Shown: positions 27,209-36,006, counted from the stretch's first letter. The stretch is DNA of 64,000 nt from Mesorhizobium sp. YC-39 (GCF_025753795.1 NZ_JAOWPS010000001.1:372001-436000), one strand, 5' to 3'. The notes: generated from the letters alone by a model not told the origin. Program-made: numbers and translations.

Positions 27209-28791
27209 GCAGCGCTCCAGCCGAGGCCAGCGCGACCTGGAAGCCCCGTTACAATCCCTGGCTCATCGCGGTTTCGGTGACCCTTGCCGCCTTTATGGAA
27301 GTCCTCGACACGACGATTGTCAATGTGGCCTTGCCGCACATCGCCGGCAGTCTGTCGGCGAGCAATGACGAGGCGACCTGGGCGCTCACCTCCTACCTGG
27401 TGGCAAACGGGATCGTGCTGACCATTTCTGGCTGGCTGAGCGATCTCTTCGGGCGCAAGCGCTATTTCCTGATCTGCATCACCATGTTCACGGTCTTCTC
27501 GTTCTTGTGCGGGACGTCGACCAGTCTGGGCGAACTGATCGTCTTCCGGCTGCTGCAGGGTTTCTTTGGTGGCGGCCTGCAACCGAACCAGCAGTCGATC
27601 ATCCTGGACACGTTCCCACCGGCCAGGCGCGCGGCCGCATTCGGCGTGACGGCGATCGCTACGATCGTCGCACCGGTCCTCGGCCCGACGCTGGGCGGCA
27701 TCATCACCGATCAGTCGACCTGGCGCTGGATCTTCTTCATCAACATACCCGTGGGCATCCTCGCGGTTTTTTTGAACGCGATCCTCGTCGAAGATCCGCC
27801 TTGGGTGAAGAACAGGAAGAGCCGGGGGCTCGACTACGTTGGCCTGTCGCTCATCACGCTTGGTCTCGGATGCCTGCAGATCATGATGGATCGCGGCACG
27901 GATGACGATTGGTTCGGTTCGCCCTTCATCGTGTTGATGGCGCTGCTCGCTTTCCTGGGAATCGCGGGCGCGATCGGCTGGCTGCTGATTGCCAAGAAAC
28001 CGATCGTCAATCTCGACGTGTTCAAGGACAGGAATTTCACCGCCGGCTGCGCAATGATCGCGGTGATGGGCAGTATCCTCTACGCTAGTGCCGTCGTCAT
28101 CCCGCAGCTCGCACAACAGGTTCTCGGCTATACCGCAACCTGGGCGGGGCTCATTCTTTCTCCAGGCGGCATCGTCGTCATCGTCCTTATTCCATTGGTG
28201 GGACGTCTCATGACAATCGTCCAGACGCGGTTCGTCGTGGCTGCCGGTTTTCTGGTGATGGGATTTGCGCTCTTCTTCTCGAGCCATCTGGCACCGAACA
28301 TCGATTTCCCGACACTCGTGCTGATGCGCAGTTTGCAGGCAGCCGCGCTAGCGTTTTTGTTCGTGCCCATCAGTACGACCACCTATCTCAGTTTGCCACG
28401 CGAACTGAGTGGCGACGGGGCTGCCCTCTTTTCGATGGTTCGCAACGTGTCCGGTTCGATAGGGATTTCCGTCGCAACCTCGCTCGTCACCGAGCGGAGC
28501 CAGATCCGGCAGTCCTATCTGTCGGAATGGGCCTCGCCCTTTCATCAACCCTACGACGTGCTGGTTGATCAATACGAACGTGCGTTGACGGCGACGGGGC
28601 ATGCCGCGGGATCGGTTCATGGAATGGCGGTTGGAAAGGTCTACCAGGTCTTCCAGACGCAAGTTGCCGTCCTCGCCTATTCGGACGTCTTTCTGTTTTT
28701 CTCCTTTGTCGCCTTCCTCGCCGTTCCCTTTTGCCTCCTGCTATCCGGCAAGAAGGCAGCCGACGGCGAGGGCGCCAGCCACGCGGATTGA
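27205..28791 (+). CDS. emrB: EmrB/QacA-type MFS drug transporter (DHA2, 14 helices)
   Basis: 528-residue proton antiporter of the DHA2 family. Helix 1 carries LAAFMEVLDTTIVNVALPHI, the family motif D1 (LDTTIVNVALP). Motif A is GWLSDLFGRKRYFLICI and motif C appears as ITAIATIVAPVLGPTLGG-like sequence near residue 150. Length and hydrophobicity fit 14 helices. The ATGA overlap with emrA and the outer-membrane factor 3 nt beyond make a complete tripartite system in one operon. Typical substrates of the family are hydrophobic weak acids and uncouplers; the actual substrate here is unknown. Confidence 0.93.
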   Translation: MSSAPAEASATWKPRYNPWLIAVSVTLAAFMEVLDTTIVNVALPHIAGSLSASNDEATWALTSYLVANGIVLTISGWLSDLFGRKRYFLICITMFTVFSFLCGTSTSLGELIVFRLLQGFFGGGLQPNQQSIILDTFPPARRAAAFGVTAIATIVAPVLGPTLGGIITDQSTWRWIFFINIPVGILAVFLNAILVEDPPWVKNRKSRGLDYVGLSLITLGLGCLQIMMDRGTDDDWFGSPFIVLMALLAFLGIAGAIGWLLIAKKPIVNLDVFKDRNFTAGCAMIAVMGSILYASAVVIPQLAQQVLGYTATWAGLILSPGGIVVIVLIPLVGRLMTIVQTRFVVAAGFLVMGFALFFSSHLAPNIDFPTLVLMRSLQAAALAFLFVPISTTTYLSLPRELSGDGAALFSMVRNVSGSIGISVATSLVTERSQIRQSYLSEWASPFHQPYDVLVDQYERALTATGHAAGSVHGMAVGKVYQVFQTQVAVLAYSDVFLFFSFVAFLAVPFCLLLSGKKAADGEGASHAD

Positions 28792-28793
28792 TC

Positions 28794-30332
28794 ATGGGCC
28801 AAGATTTGCGCGCCGTTGCAGCGATTTCAGTCATGTTCGCGCTGGCAGGTTGCACTGTCGGACCGGATTTCATTCGGCCTGATCCGGGCCTGCCAAAACG
28901 CTGGTTTGCGGACGGCGCGGCAGCTGCGCCGGTGGGCTCCGAGGGGTCCAGCGCGACGGTTATCGAGCCCGTCGACCCCGCTTGGTGGCAGGCCTTTCGA
29001 GACGCGACCCTTACCTCGCTCATGCAGCGCGTCGCCGACGCCAACCTCGATGTGAAGACCGCGACCGTCCGGCTCGCAGAAAGCCGTTTTCAGCGCGCCG
29101 CCGTGGCCTCCGCCCAACTGCCTGGCCTGAATGGCAGCGCCAGATACCAACATCAGAATCTTAGCGATGTGAGTGCCAAAGGCAGCCTGATCGAAGGTCT
29201 CCTTGGTTCGCCGAGCATTTCTTCCGCAAAGCCGGCCGATCTGTTTACTGGCGGTTTCGATGCTTCGTGGGAACTCGATCTTTGGGGGCACGTCCGCCGC
29301 CAGGTCGAAGCTGCGGATGCGCAGATCCAGTCTTCCGAGGAGCAGCGGCGTGACGCGCTCGTCTCGAGCCTCGCCGAAACCGCACGCGACTATATCCAGC
29401 TGCGCGGCACGCAGACCCTGATCAGGATCGCCAACCACAATCTGAAGATCCAGCAGGACATTTTGCAGCTGACGCAAACGCGCCAGCTGCAAGGCTTGAC
29501 GACCAGTCTGGACGTCGAGAACGCCGCCGCGCAGGTCGAAGCCATCCGTGCCCAGCTGCCCAGCCTGCAACAACAGGAAGCGCAGCAGATCAACGCCGTG
29601 AGCTTTCTGCTCGACCTGCCGCCCGATGCGCTGCGCGGCGAACTCGCCACCGGCAAACAGGTGGTGCCGATGCCTGCCCGGGTTCCGGCCGGCATTCCTT
29701 CCGATCTCGCGCGGCGGCGGCCGGACATTCGCGCCGCGGAAGCGCAGCTTCACGCGGCCACCGCCGACATCGGCGTGGCAGTTGCCGAATTCTATCCATC
29801 CATCCAGCTGAATGGGTCGGTGGGCTTCGACGCCCTCAAGGTCGGGAGTCTGTTGACGGCCAGGGCGATCACAACCAATCTCGGTCCGAGCATTTCGATA
29901 CCGATTTTCCAGGGCGGCCGGCTGAAGGCGACACTGGAGCTTCGCAAGGCCCAGCAGGTCGAGGCGGCGATCGCCTACCACAGGACAGTGCTGCGAGCCT
30001 GGCACGAAGTTGTCGATGCCCTCATCGACTACCGCACCGAACGGCAGCGGCGCGCCCGACTGGCCAGGCAGGTCGAGCATCTGCGACAGGCCTTGTCGCT
30101 GGCCCGTGACCGCTACAATGACGGAGTCACCGAGTTCACCACCGTGCTCGACACCGCACGCACATTGCTGCAAGCCGAACAGGATCACGCACAGAGCACG
30201 ACCAACATCTCGATCGACCTCGTCCAATTGTACAAAGCGCTCGGTGGCGGGTGGGAATTGACGTATCCGAACGCGCCACCCGAGCCACCGATCAGCGCCC
30301 AACGACCGTCGAAGGCAAGGAAACCAACATGA
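28794..30332 (+). CDS. NodT-family outer-membrane efflux lipoprotein
   Basis: 512-residue TolC-like channel of the RND/NodT group. The ATG at 28794 is chosen because it begins a lipoprotein signal (FALAGCTVGPDF, lipobox LAGC) 2 nt after the emrB stop. The body has two repeats of an outer-membrane efflux domain: WWQAFRDATLTSLMQRVADAN at the start of repeat 1, SLAETARDYIQLRG, and LARRRPDIRAAEAQLHAATA near the start of repeat 2. It completes the EmrAB pump and might also serve the two RND pumps in the window that lack a channel (inference). Confidence 0.92.
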   Translation: MGQDLRAVAAISVMFALAGCTVGPDFIRPDPGLPKRWFADGAAAAPVGSEGSSATVIEPVDPAWWQAFRDATLTSLMQRVADANLDVKTATVRLAESRFQRAAVASAQLPGLNGSARYQHQNLSDVSAKGSLIEGLLGSPSISSAKPADLFTGGFDASWELDLWGHVRRQVEAADAQIQSSEEQRRDALVSSLAETARDYIQLRGTQTLIRIANHNLKIQQDILQLTQTRQLQGLTTSLDVENAAAQVEAIRAQLPSLQQQEAQQINAVSFLLDLPPDALRGELATGKQVVPMPARVPAGIPSDLARRRPDIRAAEAQLHAATADIGVAVAEFYPSIQLNGSVGFDALKVGSLLTARAITTNLGPSISIPIFQGGRLKATLELRKAQQVEAAIAYHRTVLRAWHEVVDALIDYRTERQRRARLARQVEHLRQALSLARDRYNDGVTEFTTVLDTARTLLQAEQDHAQSTTNISIDLVQLYKALGGGWELTYPNAPPEPPISAQRPSKARKPT

Positions 30333-30379
30333 CTATGTCGAGGTTTGTTGTGGCACGCAGTGCTGAAAGCCGGCGCTAA

Positions 30380-30480
30380 TGCATGTCGCGCAAAGTGCGC
30401 AGCGGTTTTGCGACAACGACATGCATGAAAACAAGAACTTAAAGCGCGTCGCATGAATCCGTTCAAACGCGACGCGCTTT
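30380..30480. repeat. Rhizobial-type palindromic element
   Basis: Two adjacent inverted repeats: TGCATGTCG (30380-30388) / CGACATGCA (30417-30425), and AAAGCGCGTCGC (30441-30452) / GCGACGCGCTTT (30469-30480). Located 48 nt after the NodT-type gene. Such palindromes recur between genes in Mesorhizobium-like genomes and may also stabilise or end the pump mRNA. Confidence 0.75.
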
Positions 30481-30616
30481 AGATCACTTCCTGGGCCTCA
30501 TCACGCCTTTGGAAATCGGTCAAGCCCCCTCTCGGCGGACTTGACCGTTGCACCATGGGACTGTGCCGCCATCGGGGAAACCGCTTCGATCCGATCACCC
30601 GGTCGGCGAGGTTGGA

Positions 30617-30922
30617 TCACGGGCAAGAGTGCCACATTCCACTGGGCCCATCGTAACTCTGATTTACGGCATCGAACGAGCAGTAAGCAGCATCGGTGTC
30701 GTAGTTCCACCAAGGCTGAAAGTGATATTCCCCATCGCTGAAAACGACCTTGTGGTGCGGGTGTTGGTGCTGGCGGTTGCCAATGCCGCCACCGCTAAAG
30801 TCGCTAAAGTCTACGGCATGACCATCGCTGCCGTTGCCGCGCGCCATGGAGACCGTCGCCGTGCCGGTCGCCAGCATCACGCCCAAAGTAATCTTCGCCA
30901 ATGTTGTCGCTAATTTTCTCAC
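30617..30922 (-). CDS. Small exported His/aromatic-rich protein (GTG start)
   Basis: 101 residues. The start is GTG at 30922, with AGGAG 7 nt upstream. It opens with a signal peptide (KLATTLAKITLGVMLATG, then TATVSMA). The mature part has HQHPHHKVVF and YHFQPWWNYDTDAAY, two cysteines (AYCSFD and the WHSCP end), and is rich in Gly and Asp. Its signal peptide matches that of the Gly-rich protein at 31180-31605 almost residue for residue (LGxMLATGxATxSMA), so the two are tandem paralogues with diverged mature parts. Function unknown. Confidence 0.6.
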   Translation of the reverse strand: MRKLATTLAKITLGVMLATGTATVSMARGNGSDGHAVDFSDFSGGGIGNRQHQHPHHKVVFSDGEYHFQPWWNYDTDAAYCSFDAVNQSYDGPSGMWHSCP

Positions 30923-31115
30923 GATACGCTCCTGAAAATTGAGAACAGTACTTATATTAGTCATGTATTTCATTCTCGAAATAGCGCCTATGTTTGACAG
31001 AGATATATCATCATCTATGGCTATGACTCGTTGGGGGCACGACGGCATCGGCAGTACGAAACGAATTCCAGCCGGGCCGCAGTTCGGTAGACGTGCGAGG
31101 CAAAATCCTTGGGTG

Positions 31116-31153
31116 TTCGAATCCGGCCCCCACTCGTGGGGTCCGGATTCGAA
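31116..31153. other. Near-perfect 17-bp hairpin between the two paralogues
   Basis: Arms 31116-31132 and 31137-31153 pair over 16 of 17 positions with a CTCG/CGAG loop. It begins 27 nt after the stop of the Gly-rich gene on the minus strand, where a terminator would lie, but no T-run follows. The arms contain the tRNA T-arm-like string GTTCGAATCC. Confidence 0.6.
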
Positions 31154-31179
31154 GAGGCCGTGGTGGATCACGGACAATA

Positions 31180-31605
31180 TCACGGACAATATGGGTAAAG
31201 GCCGAGATACCCTTCGTATGGATACGGATACGGGTAACCGCAGTAGCCGTCGTCATAATAATCACTACCGAAGCCGCGGCCCCTTCTGAACCTGTGACCG
31301 TCGCGGACATGGACGCCATGGACATGCGCCTCACCGCCCAAGCCTGCGATACGACCGCCACCGGCAACGCCTACGCCGTGCTCACCGCCAAAGCCGCCGC
31401 CCCCGAAATGACCGCCGCCAAAGCCCCCGAAATGGCCGCCGCCCCCCATGCTTTCGGCATGACCGCCACCGCCAAAGCCGCCGCCGCCAAAGCCTCCGCC
31501 GTGTCCGCCGCCGCCACCGCCGTGCGCCATTGACATCGTCGCCGAACCGGTTGCCAGCATTGCGCCCAGAGCAATCGTCGCCAAGATTGTTGTTGTCTTT
31601 TTCAT
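31180..31605 (-). CDS. Small secreted glycine-rich protein
   Basis: 141 residues from ATG 31605, with AGGAG 9 nt upstream. A signal peptide (TTILATIALGAMLATGSA) leads to a long Gly/His/Phe tract made of GGGFGGG and GGHFGG units (about residues 30-90). A basic stretch (GHRFRRGRGFG) and a Tyr/Pro-rich end (YPYPYPYEGYLG, final YCP) follow. Such proteins can form extracellular or periplasmic fibrous or metal-binding layers; nothing here proves which. Upstream sequence at 31610-31730 is AT-rich and probably carries its promoter. Confidence 0.62.
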   Translation of the reverse strand: MKKTTTILATIALGAMLATGSATMSMAHGGGGGGHGGGFGGGGFGGGGHAESMGGGGHFGGFGGGHFGGGGFGGEHGVGVAGGGRIAGLGGEAHVHGVHVRDGHRFRRGRGFGSDYYDDGYCGYPYPYPYEGYLGLYPYCP

Positions 31606-31984
31606 AATACACTCCTGTAGTTGAAGCTTTCTAAGTCGTCGAAAGCTACCTGTATGTAGATGCAGGAGGCATTTCTCAGTATAATACACTTGTTTGATAT
31701 ACGTATATCTCTTAACTACACACGTTACTTTTTGATCGCATTGGCAGTGCCGGCAATTCGCCCTACGGACGGCCAGCGCTTCGATCCTGGCGGGTGGGAA
31801 GTACGCAACTCCGCGATTGCTGGCCATGTCGTGGCAGCTCACGAGCGGCTGGAATTGCTTAAAGCCGGCTGTCTCGCCTCATTGGTTTTTGCGATTTTCC
31901 CGGAACCAGCCGGGCGCAGCCGTGCTGCTCAGCGCCGGTTTGCGCTCCGGTCCGACCGTCCTGTCCTTCGGCGCCGTCGTCCAT
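31606..31984. other. Intergenic region, AT-rich promoter zone
   Basis: 379 nt between rpoH (minus, ends at 31985) and the Gly-rich gene (minus, starts at 31605). The AT-rich block 31670-31740 stands out in a GC-rich window and likely contains the promoter of the secreted-protein gene. No coding frame with support. Confidence 0.4.
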
Positions 31985-32875
31985 CTATTCCACACTGACA
32001 ACGGTCTGGATTTCATCCCGTTTCGCATAGACAACCTTCACCGCATTTTGCAGTTTTTCAAAGGCGCGCATCTCAATCTGGCGCACACGCTCGCGCGAAA
32101 CGCCGAATTCGTTGGAGAGATCCGCCAAACTCCTCGGGTCATCCGCAAGCCGGCGCGCCTCGAGGATACACCGTTCGCGCGCGTTGAGCACGCCAAGCGA
32201 GTCGATCAGCGCCCTGCGCCGGTTGGAGGCTTCTTCGAACTGAACGAGCCTGTACTCCTGGTTGTCCTCGCTCTCGACCAGCAGATCTTGCCATTCGCTT
32301 TCGGGCAGACCTCGCAGGGGCGCGTTGAGCGACGTGTCACCGCCCAGGCGGCTGTTCATGTAGACAACCTCCTTCTCCGTCACGCCAAGGTCGCTTGCAA
32401 TGAGTTCCACCTGATCTGGATGCAGGTCACCGTCGTCCAGCGCCGAGAGGCGAGCCTTGAGCCGCCGCAAATTGAAGAACAACTTTCTTTGATTGGGCGT
32501 CGTACCGATCTTCACCAGCGACCAGGAGCGCAGGACATATTCGCGAATGGACGCCTTGATCCACCAGATCGCATAGGTCGCCAAACGAAAGCCGCGCTCC
32601 GGTTCGAAGCGATTGACCGCCTTGATCAGACCGATGCTGCCCTCTGATATTACCTCTGACATCGGCAGCCCGTATCCGCGATAGCGCATGGCAACCTTGG
32701 CAACGAGGCGAAGATGCGACACCACCAGCTGGTGAGCGGCCTCCGGATCGTTGTTCTCGCGCCAGCGTTTCGCCAGCGTTTGTTCCTGCCCCTGCGTCAG
32801 CATGGGGAGATGTTTGATGGCGTCGAGATAACGGCGAAGCCCGCTTTCGCTCGAAAAATCTGCTGTGCGTGCCAT
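31985..32875 (-). CDS. rpoH: RNA polymerase heat-shock sigma factor RpoH
   Basis: 296-residue sigma-70-family factor. Region 2 is intact (EVISEGSIGLIKAVNRFEPE and FRLATYAIWWIKASIREYVL). The RpoH box NQRKLFFNLRR is diagnostic for sigma-32. Region 4.2 holds SLADLSNEFGVSRERVRQIE. AAGGAG lies 7 nt before the ATG at 32875. Rhizobia carry several rpoH copies; this one sits beside two-component genes and could be the secondary, stress-specific copy rather than the main heat-shock factor (inference). A 16-bp tandem repeat lies in its upstream region. Confidence 0.95.
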   Translation of the reverse strand: MARTADFSSESGLRRYLDAIKHLPMLTQGQEQTLAKRWRENNDPEAAHQLVVSHLRLVAKVAMRYRGYGLPMSEVISEGSIGLIKAVNRFEPERGFRLATYAIWWIKASIREYVLRSWSLVKIGTTPNQRKLFFNLRRLKARLSALDDGDLHPDQVELIASDLGVTEKEVVYMNSRLGGDTSLNAPLRGLPESEWQDLLVESEDNQEYRLVQFEEASNRRRALIDSLGVLNARERCILEARRLADDPRSLADLSNEFGVSRERVRQIEMRAFEKLQNAVKVVYAKRDEIQTVVSVE

Positions 32876-32935
32876 GAAGCACTCCTTACCTACGTCGCAG
32901 GGGAATCAGTTGTTTCTCGACGCCCATGGACTTTC

Positions 32936-32967
32936 GATGTTGGCTTCTCTGGATGTTGGCTTCTCTG
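32936..32967 (-). repeat. 16-bp perfect tandem repeat upstream of rpoH
   Basis: GATGTTGGCTTCTCTG occurs twice in direct succession (32936-32951 and 32952-32967), 61 to 92 nt upstream of the rpoH start codon, where promoter or leader elements would lie. Confidence 0.85.
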
Positions 32968-33029
32968 TTCGACGCTGCCGCTATCTGCCGCCCCCTTCGC
33001 TTGAAGGGCGAAGGTGCACCCAGGTGCCG

Positions 33030-33404
33030 CTAGGGCGTGCCATGGAGCACAGAATCGATACAGCTGATCATGGCCTGGCTATCCAACGGCTTGCGGAAGA
33101 AGCCGATGGCGCCCGTTTCTCGAGCGCGTTTGCGGAAACGCTCCTCGGGAAAGGCGGTGATCAAAATGGTCGGTATGTGATAGCCATGTTCGATCAAATG
33201 ATCCTGCAGCTCTATTCCTGTCATTCCGGGCATCTGGATATCGCAGATCAAGCACGACGTGTTTTCCAGATTAGATGACCTCAGGAAATCCTCGGCCGAT
33301 TCGAATGCAAATGCGATGAAACCCAACGATCTAACGAGGCTTGCAGTTGCAAGTCGAACGGACTCATCGTCGTCGATGATCGAGATCATCGCGTTACGGG
33401 TCAA
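33030..33404 (-). CDS. Stand-alone response regulator receiver protein
   Basis: 124 residues from TTG 33404, selected because GGAGG ends 9 nt upstream; ATG 33389 is the alternative. A CheY-like domain only: ISIIDDDESVR acidic pocket, phosphoacceptor Asp in LICDIQMPGM, Thr in LITAFPEE and Lys in FFRKPLD. The gene lies between rpoH and the FixJ-like/kinase pair, all on one strand, so it may share a phosphorelay with them. It is similar in kind to the lone receiver at 8957-9358. Confidence 0.85.
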   Translation of the reverse strand: MTRNAMISIIDDDESVRLATASLVRSLGFIAFAFESAEDFLRSSNLENTSCLICDIQMPGMTGIELQDHLIEHGYHIPTILITAFPEERFRKRARETGAIGFFRKPLDSQAMISCIDSVLHGTP

Positions 33405-33521
33405 TTCACTATTCCTCCGTGCTTGCCGATGACCCAAGCATTGCTGTTTCAACGACTGTTTCTCGGCGAGATACTGCGCCTTCGGCCGCGAAAGCGAAAG
33501 TTATACAGAGGTGTAACAAAG

Positions 33522-34190
33522 TTATTTCCCGGGAGCGTCTATCCCCAGGGCGCCGGCCATCTTCACCAGGTCGGCTAGAGTTCTGGCGCCCATTTTCTTC
33601 ATCAGGCGCCCGCGGTGGATTTTCACCGTGATTTCACTGAGTTGCATCTCGCCGGCGATTTGCTTGTTCATCAATCCAGTCGCGACAAATGCCATCACTT
33701 CGCGCTCCCGAGGGGTCAGGGTGCGCAGAAGGCTCTGCAGCTCCGACAGCGCCAGGTCTCTCTCTCGCCGTTGCCTGTCGCGCTCCAGAGCGCCGGCGAC
33801 TGCATCCAGAATATCCTGATCCCGGAAGGGCTTGGTGAGGAAATCGACCGCGCCGGCCTTCATGGCTCGCACGGACATCGGAATGTCGCCGTGACCGGTC
33901 ATGAAAATGATCGGCAGGTGAATGCCTGCCTTGCCCAACTGCGTTTGAAATTCGAGTCCGCTCACCTCCGGCAGCCTGATATCGAGCACAAGGCAGCTTG
34001 GACCGTCGGGAAGCCGACTATTCAACAGTTCGGGAGCAGAACCGAAAAGCTCGACGCGCGTACCGACAGATCGGAAGAGGCTGCTTAAAGCTTCACGCAA
34101 TGACGGATCGTCGTCCACGACCAGAACAGTCGGAGGCACGGCGCCGTTGTTGCCTTGTGACTGGGAGGGAGAGACGGGGCGTCGGATCAT
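33522..34190 (-). CDS. FixJ-family response regulator
   Basis: 222 residues; the ATG at 34190 overlaps the kinase stop (ATGA at 34187-34190). The receiver has VVDDDPSLR, Asp in LVLDIRLPE, Thr in FMTGHGDIP and Lys in LTKPFRD. It is followed by a LuxR-type helix-turn-helix (LTPREREVMAFVATGLMNKQ). It is the obvious partner of the kinase at 34187-35626. It is strikingly similar to the regulator at 8215-8967, sharing the whole PxxVRAMKAGAVDFLTKPFR segment, so the two systems are probably duplicates or may cross-talk. Confidence 0.92.
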   Translation of the reverse strand: MIRRPVSPSQSQGNNGAVPPTVLVVDDDPSLREALSSLFRSVGTRVELFGSAPELLNSRLPDGPSCLVLDIRLPEVSGLEFQTQLGKAGIHLPIIFMTGHGDIPMSVRAMKAGAVDFLTKPFRDQDILDAVAGALERDRQRRERDLALSELQSLLRTLTPREREVMAFVATGLMNKQIAGEMQLSEITVKIHRGRLMKKMGARTLADLVKMAGALGIDAPGK

Positions 34191-35626
34191 GACCCGGCAT
34201 CCTTTTCGACGCGTGGCAGGGAAAATTGGAATATCGCGCCGCCGCCTGGATTGGGCACGATCCATACATGGCCTCCATGTGACTCAACGATCGACCGGCA
34301 GATCGACAGCCCCATGCCTATTCCATCCGCCTTGGTGGTGAAGAAGGCCTTGAACAGCTGACGCGCACTATCGGGATCGATGCCTGGTCCAGAATCCTGG
34401 ACCCTCACATTTGCCTGGTTCGATTCATCGATCGACGTCGTAACGAGAATTTCGCGGAAGTCAGTGTTACTGGAGGCCATTGCCTGAATCCCGTTGATCA
34501 GCAGATTGATCAAGACCTGTTGAAGCTGGACACGGTCGCCAAGTGCGGGCAGCGGCCGGTTGGCTAGATCCAGTTTCAGGGTAACGCGATTTGCAACGAG
34601 CTCATGCCGCACCAACACGAGGGATTCGTTGACGAGCTCGTTCACGTCGACAAGGGCCATCTGGATGTCACCCTTCTTGGACAACGCCCGGATTCGATGG
34701 ACGATATCGCTGGCGCGTTGAGCGTCAGCGATGCTCCGCTTGACCGCGCTGCGGACCTCATCCAGATCGGGCTTGTCCCGATCGATCCATCGTAGGCACG
34801 CCTCACCATTCATAACGATGCCGGCCAGCGGCTGATTCACCTCGTGCGCGATCGAGGCCGTCAATTCACCCAATGTGGTGAGGCGTGTCACATGGGCGAG
34901 TTCGGCCTGGGCCTTCAGGACCTCGGTTTCGGCGCGCCTGCGCTGTGATATGTCCGTATTCGTTTCGAGAACCGCCAACGGTTGGCCATCGGCATCCTTC
35001 TTCAGCGACCAGCGGCTGGAAACGACAACGACGGATCCGTCCCGCTTCGTGTGCACGAGCTCGCCTTCCCAGCGCTCGGAGCTGAGCAGTTGCCGATTGA
35101 TCTCGTTCAACTTGGCTGGAAAGACTGTCTGCAGGAGCTGATGGGTGGACTTTCCCGCCGCGTATTGGGCGGACCAGCCGTAAATGGCTTCAGCGCCACG
35201 ATTCCAATAAGTGATTATACCGCCCATGCTGCGCACGAAAATCGCATCATGCGTCAAATCGAGCAGTTGGGCCTTTTCAGATAGATCGGTCGAGGTCGAC
35301 TGGTTTTTAAGCACAAGAAGGGTGGTAATGGCGATGGCCGCGATGCTCATGAGGCAGCGGCTGAGCGCGCCTCCACTGGCTTCCTCTCCGTGAACAAACC
35401 AGAAGCTCAATGAGGTGAGCGCTATACAGGCGAATGAGCACAAGACAATGCCACGCCTACGGAAGGCGGCGCCTGCGAGCAGAATAACGACCACATAGAG
35501 GACCGCGACCGCTCCAGAAAATGGATCAATCGTATCGACAACGAATATTCCGGCCGCCAGCAGGATGGCTAGAGGCGCCACCAGCCACGAATTGCCGGAT
35601 GCTGGCGGAGATAGTCTGTGCCGCAT
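34187..35626 (-). CDS. Membrane PAS histidine kinase
   Basis: 479 residues from ATG 35626 (a GTG at 35686 would add 20). An N-terminal block of four hydrophobic segments (for example VAPLAILLAAGIFVVDTI and GAVAVLYVVVILLAGAA) precedes one PAS domain (LLDLTHDAIFVRSMGGIITY, WNRGAEAIYGWS, TDISQRRRAE). The kinase core has SIAHEVNQPLAGIVMNGEA, LINLLINGIQAM, DSGPGIDP and FFTTKADGIGMGLSICRS. It is coupled to the FixJ-like regulator downstream. The signal is unknown; the membrane block resembles four-helix sensor modules rather than a periplasmic receptor. Confidence 0.9.
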   Translation of the reverse strand: MRHRLSPPASGNSWLVAPLAILLAAGIFVVDTIDPFSGAVAVLYVVVILLAGAAFRRRGIVLCSFACIALTSLSFWFVHGEEASGGALSRCLMSIAAIAITTLLVLKNQSTSTDLSEKAQLLDLTHDAIFVRSMGGIITYWNRGAEAIYGWSAQYAAGKSTHQLLQTVFPAKLNEINRQLLSSERWEGELVHTKRDGSVVVVSSRWSLKKDADGQPLAVLETNTDISQRRRAETEVLKAQAELAHVTRLTTLGELTASIAHEVNQPLAGIVMNGEACLRWIDRDKPDLDEVRSAVKRSIADAQRASDIVHRIRALSKKGDIQMALVDVNELVNESLVLVRHELVANRVTLKLDLANRPLPALGDRVQLQQVLINLLINGIQAMASSNTDFREILVTTSIDESNQANVRVQDSGPGIDPDSARQLFKAFFTTKADGIGMGLSICRSIVESHGGHVWIVPNPGGGAIFQFSLPRVEKDAGS

Positions 35627-36006
35627 AAGGTCTCTGCTCGGTTCCTGGTCGACGCTTGCGCTGCTGATCGACTCTCCGTGGCGCACCTTCCACCCTAGCC
35701 AACAGAATCCTTTCTGCTTGTTCGAAATTGCGGTCGTCGGTGCCTGATTGCACCTTTGTCACTGCAACGCCTCGCCGCAAACCAAATCTCCAGGGATCGA
35801 GCGCCCGTCAACGACACAGGCTTGAGAGCGAGCCTTGCGGAAAACACGCAAATCAGAGCCGGCGAAGGCAACAACGCACAAGTCTTGGCGGCAACGAGAG
35901 CGGTATGACGAAACAGGATTACGCCCGGTTCAACGCCTAGGCGGAACCCACCCGCTCGCCTTTTTACATCCGGCGGCGTTTCTCGGCTGAATTGAAGGAG
36001 GAACTC
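35627..36006. other. Divergent intergenic region
   Basis: 380 nt between the kinase (minus) and the HdeD-like gene (plus). It must contain promoters for both. No repeat, RNA or gene recognised. Confidence 0.4.

Noticed and set aside
26998-28287. 429-residue open frame antisense to emrA/emrB
   Set aside because: Charged, domain-less shadow of the MFS gene.
28827-30302. 491-residue open frame antisense to the NodT-type channel gene
   Set aside because: Shadow of a strongly conserved gene; no start signal and no recognisable domain.
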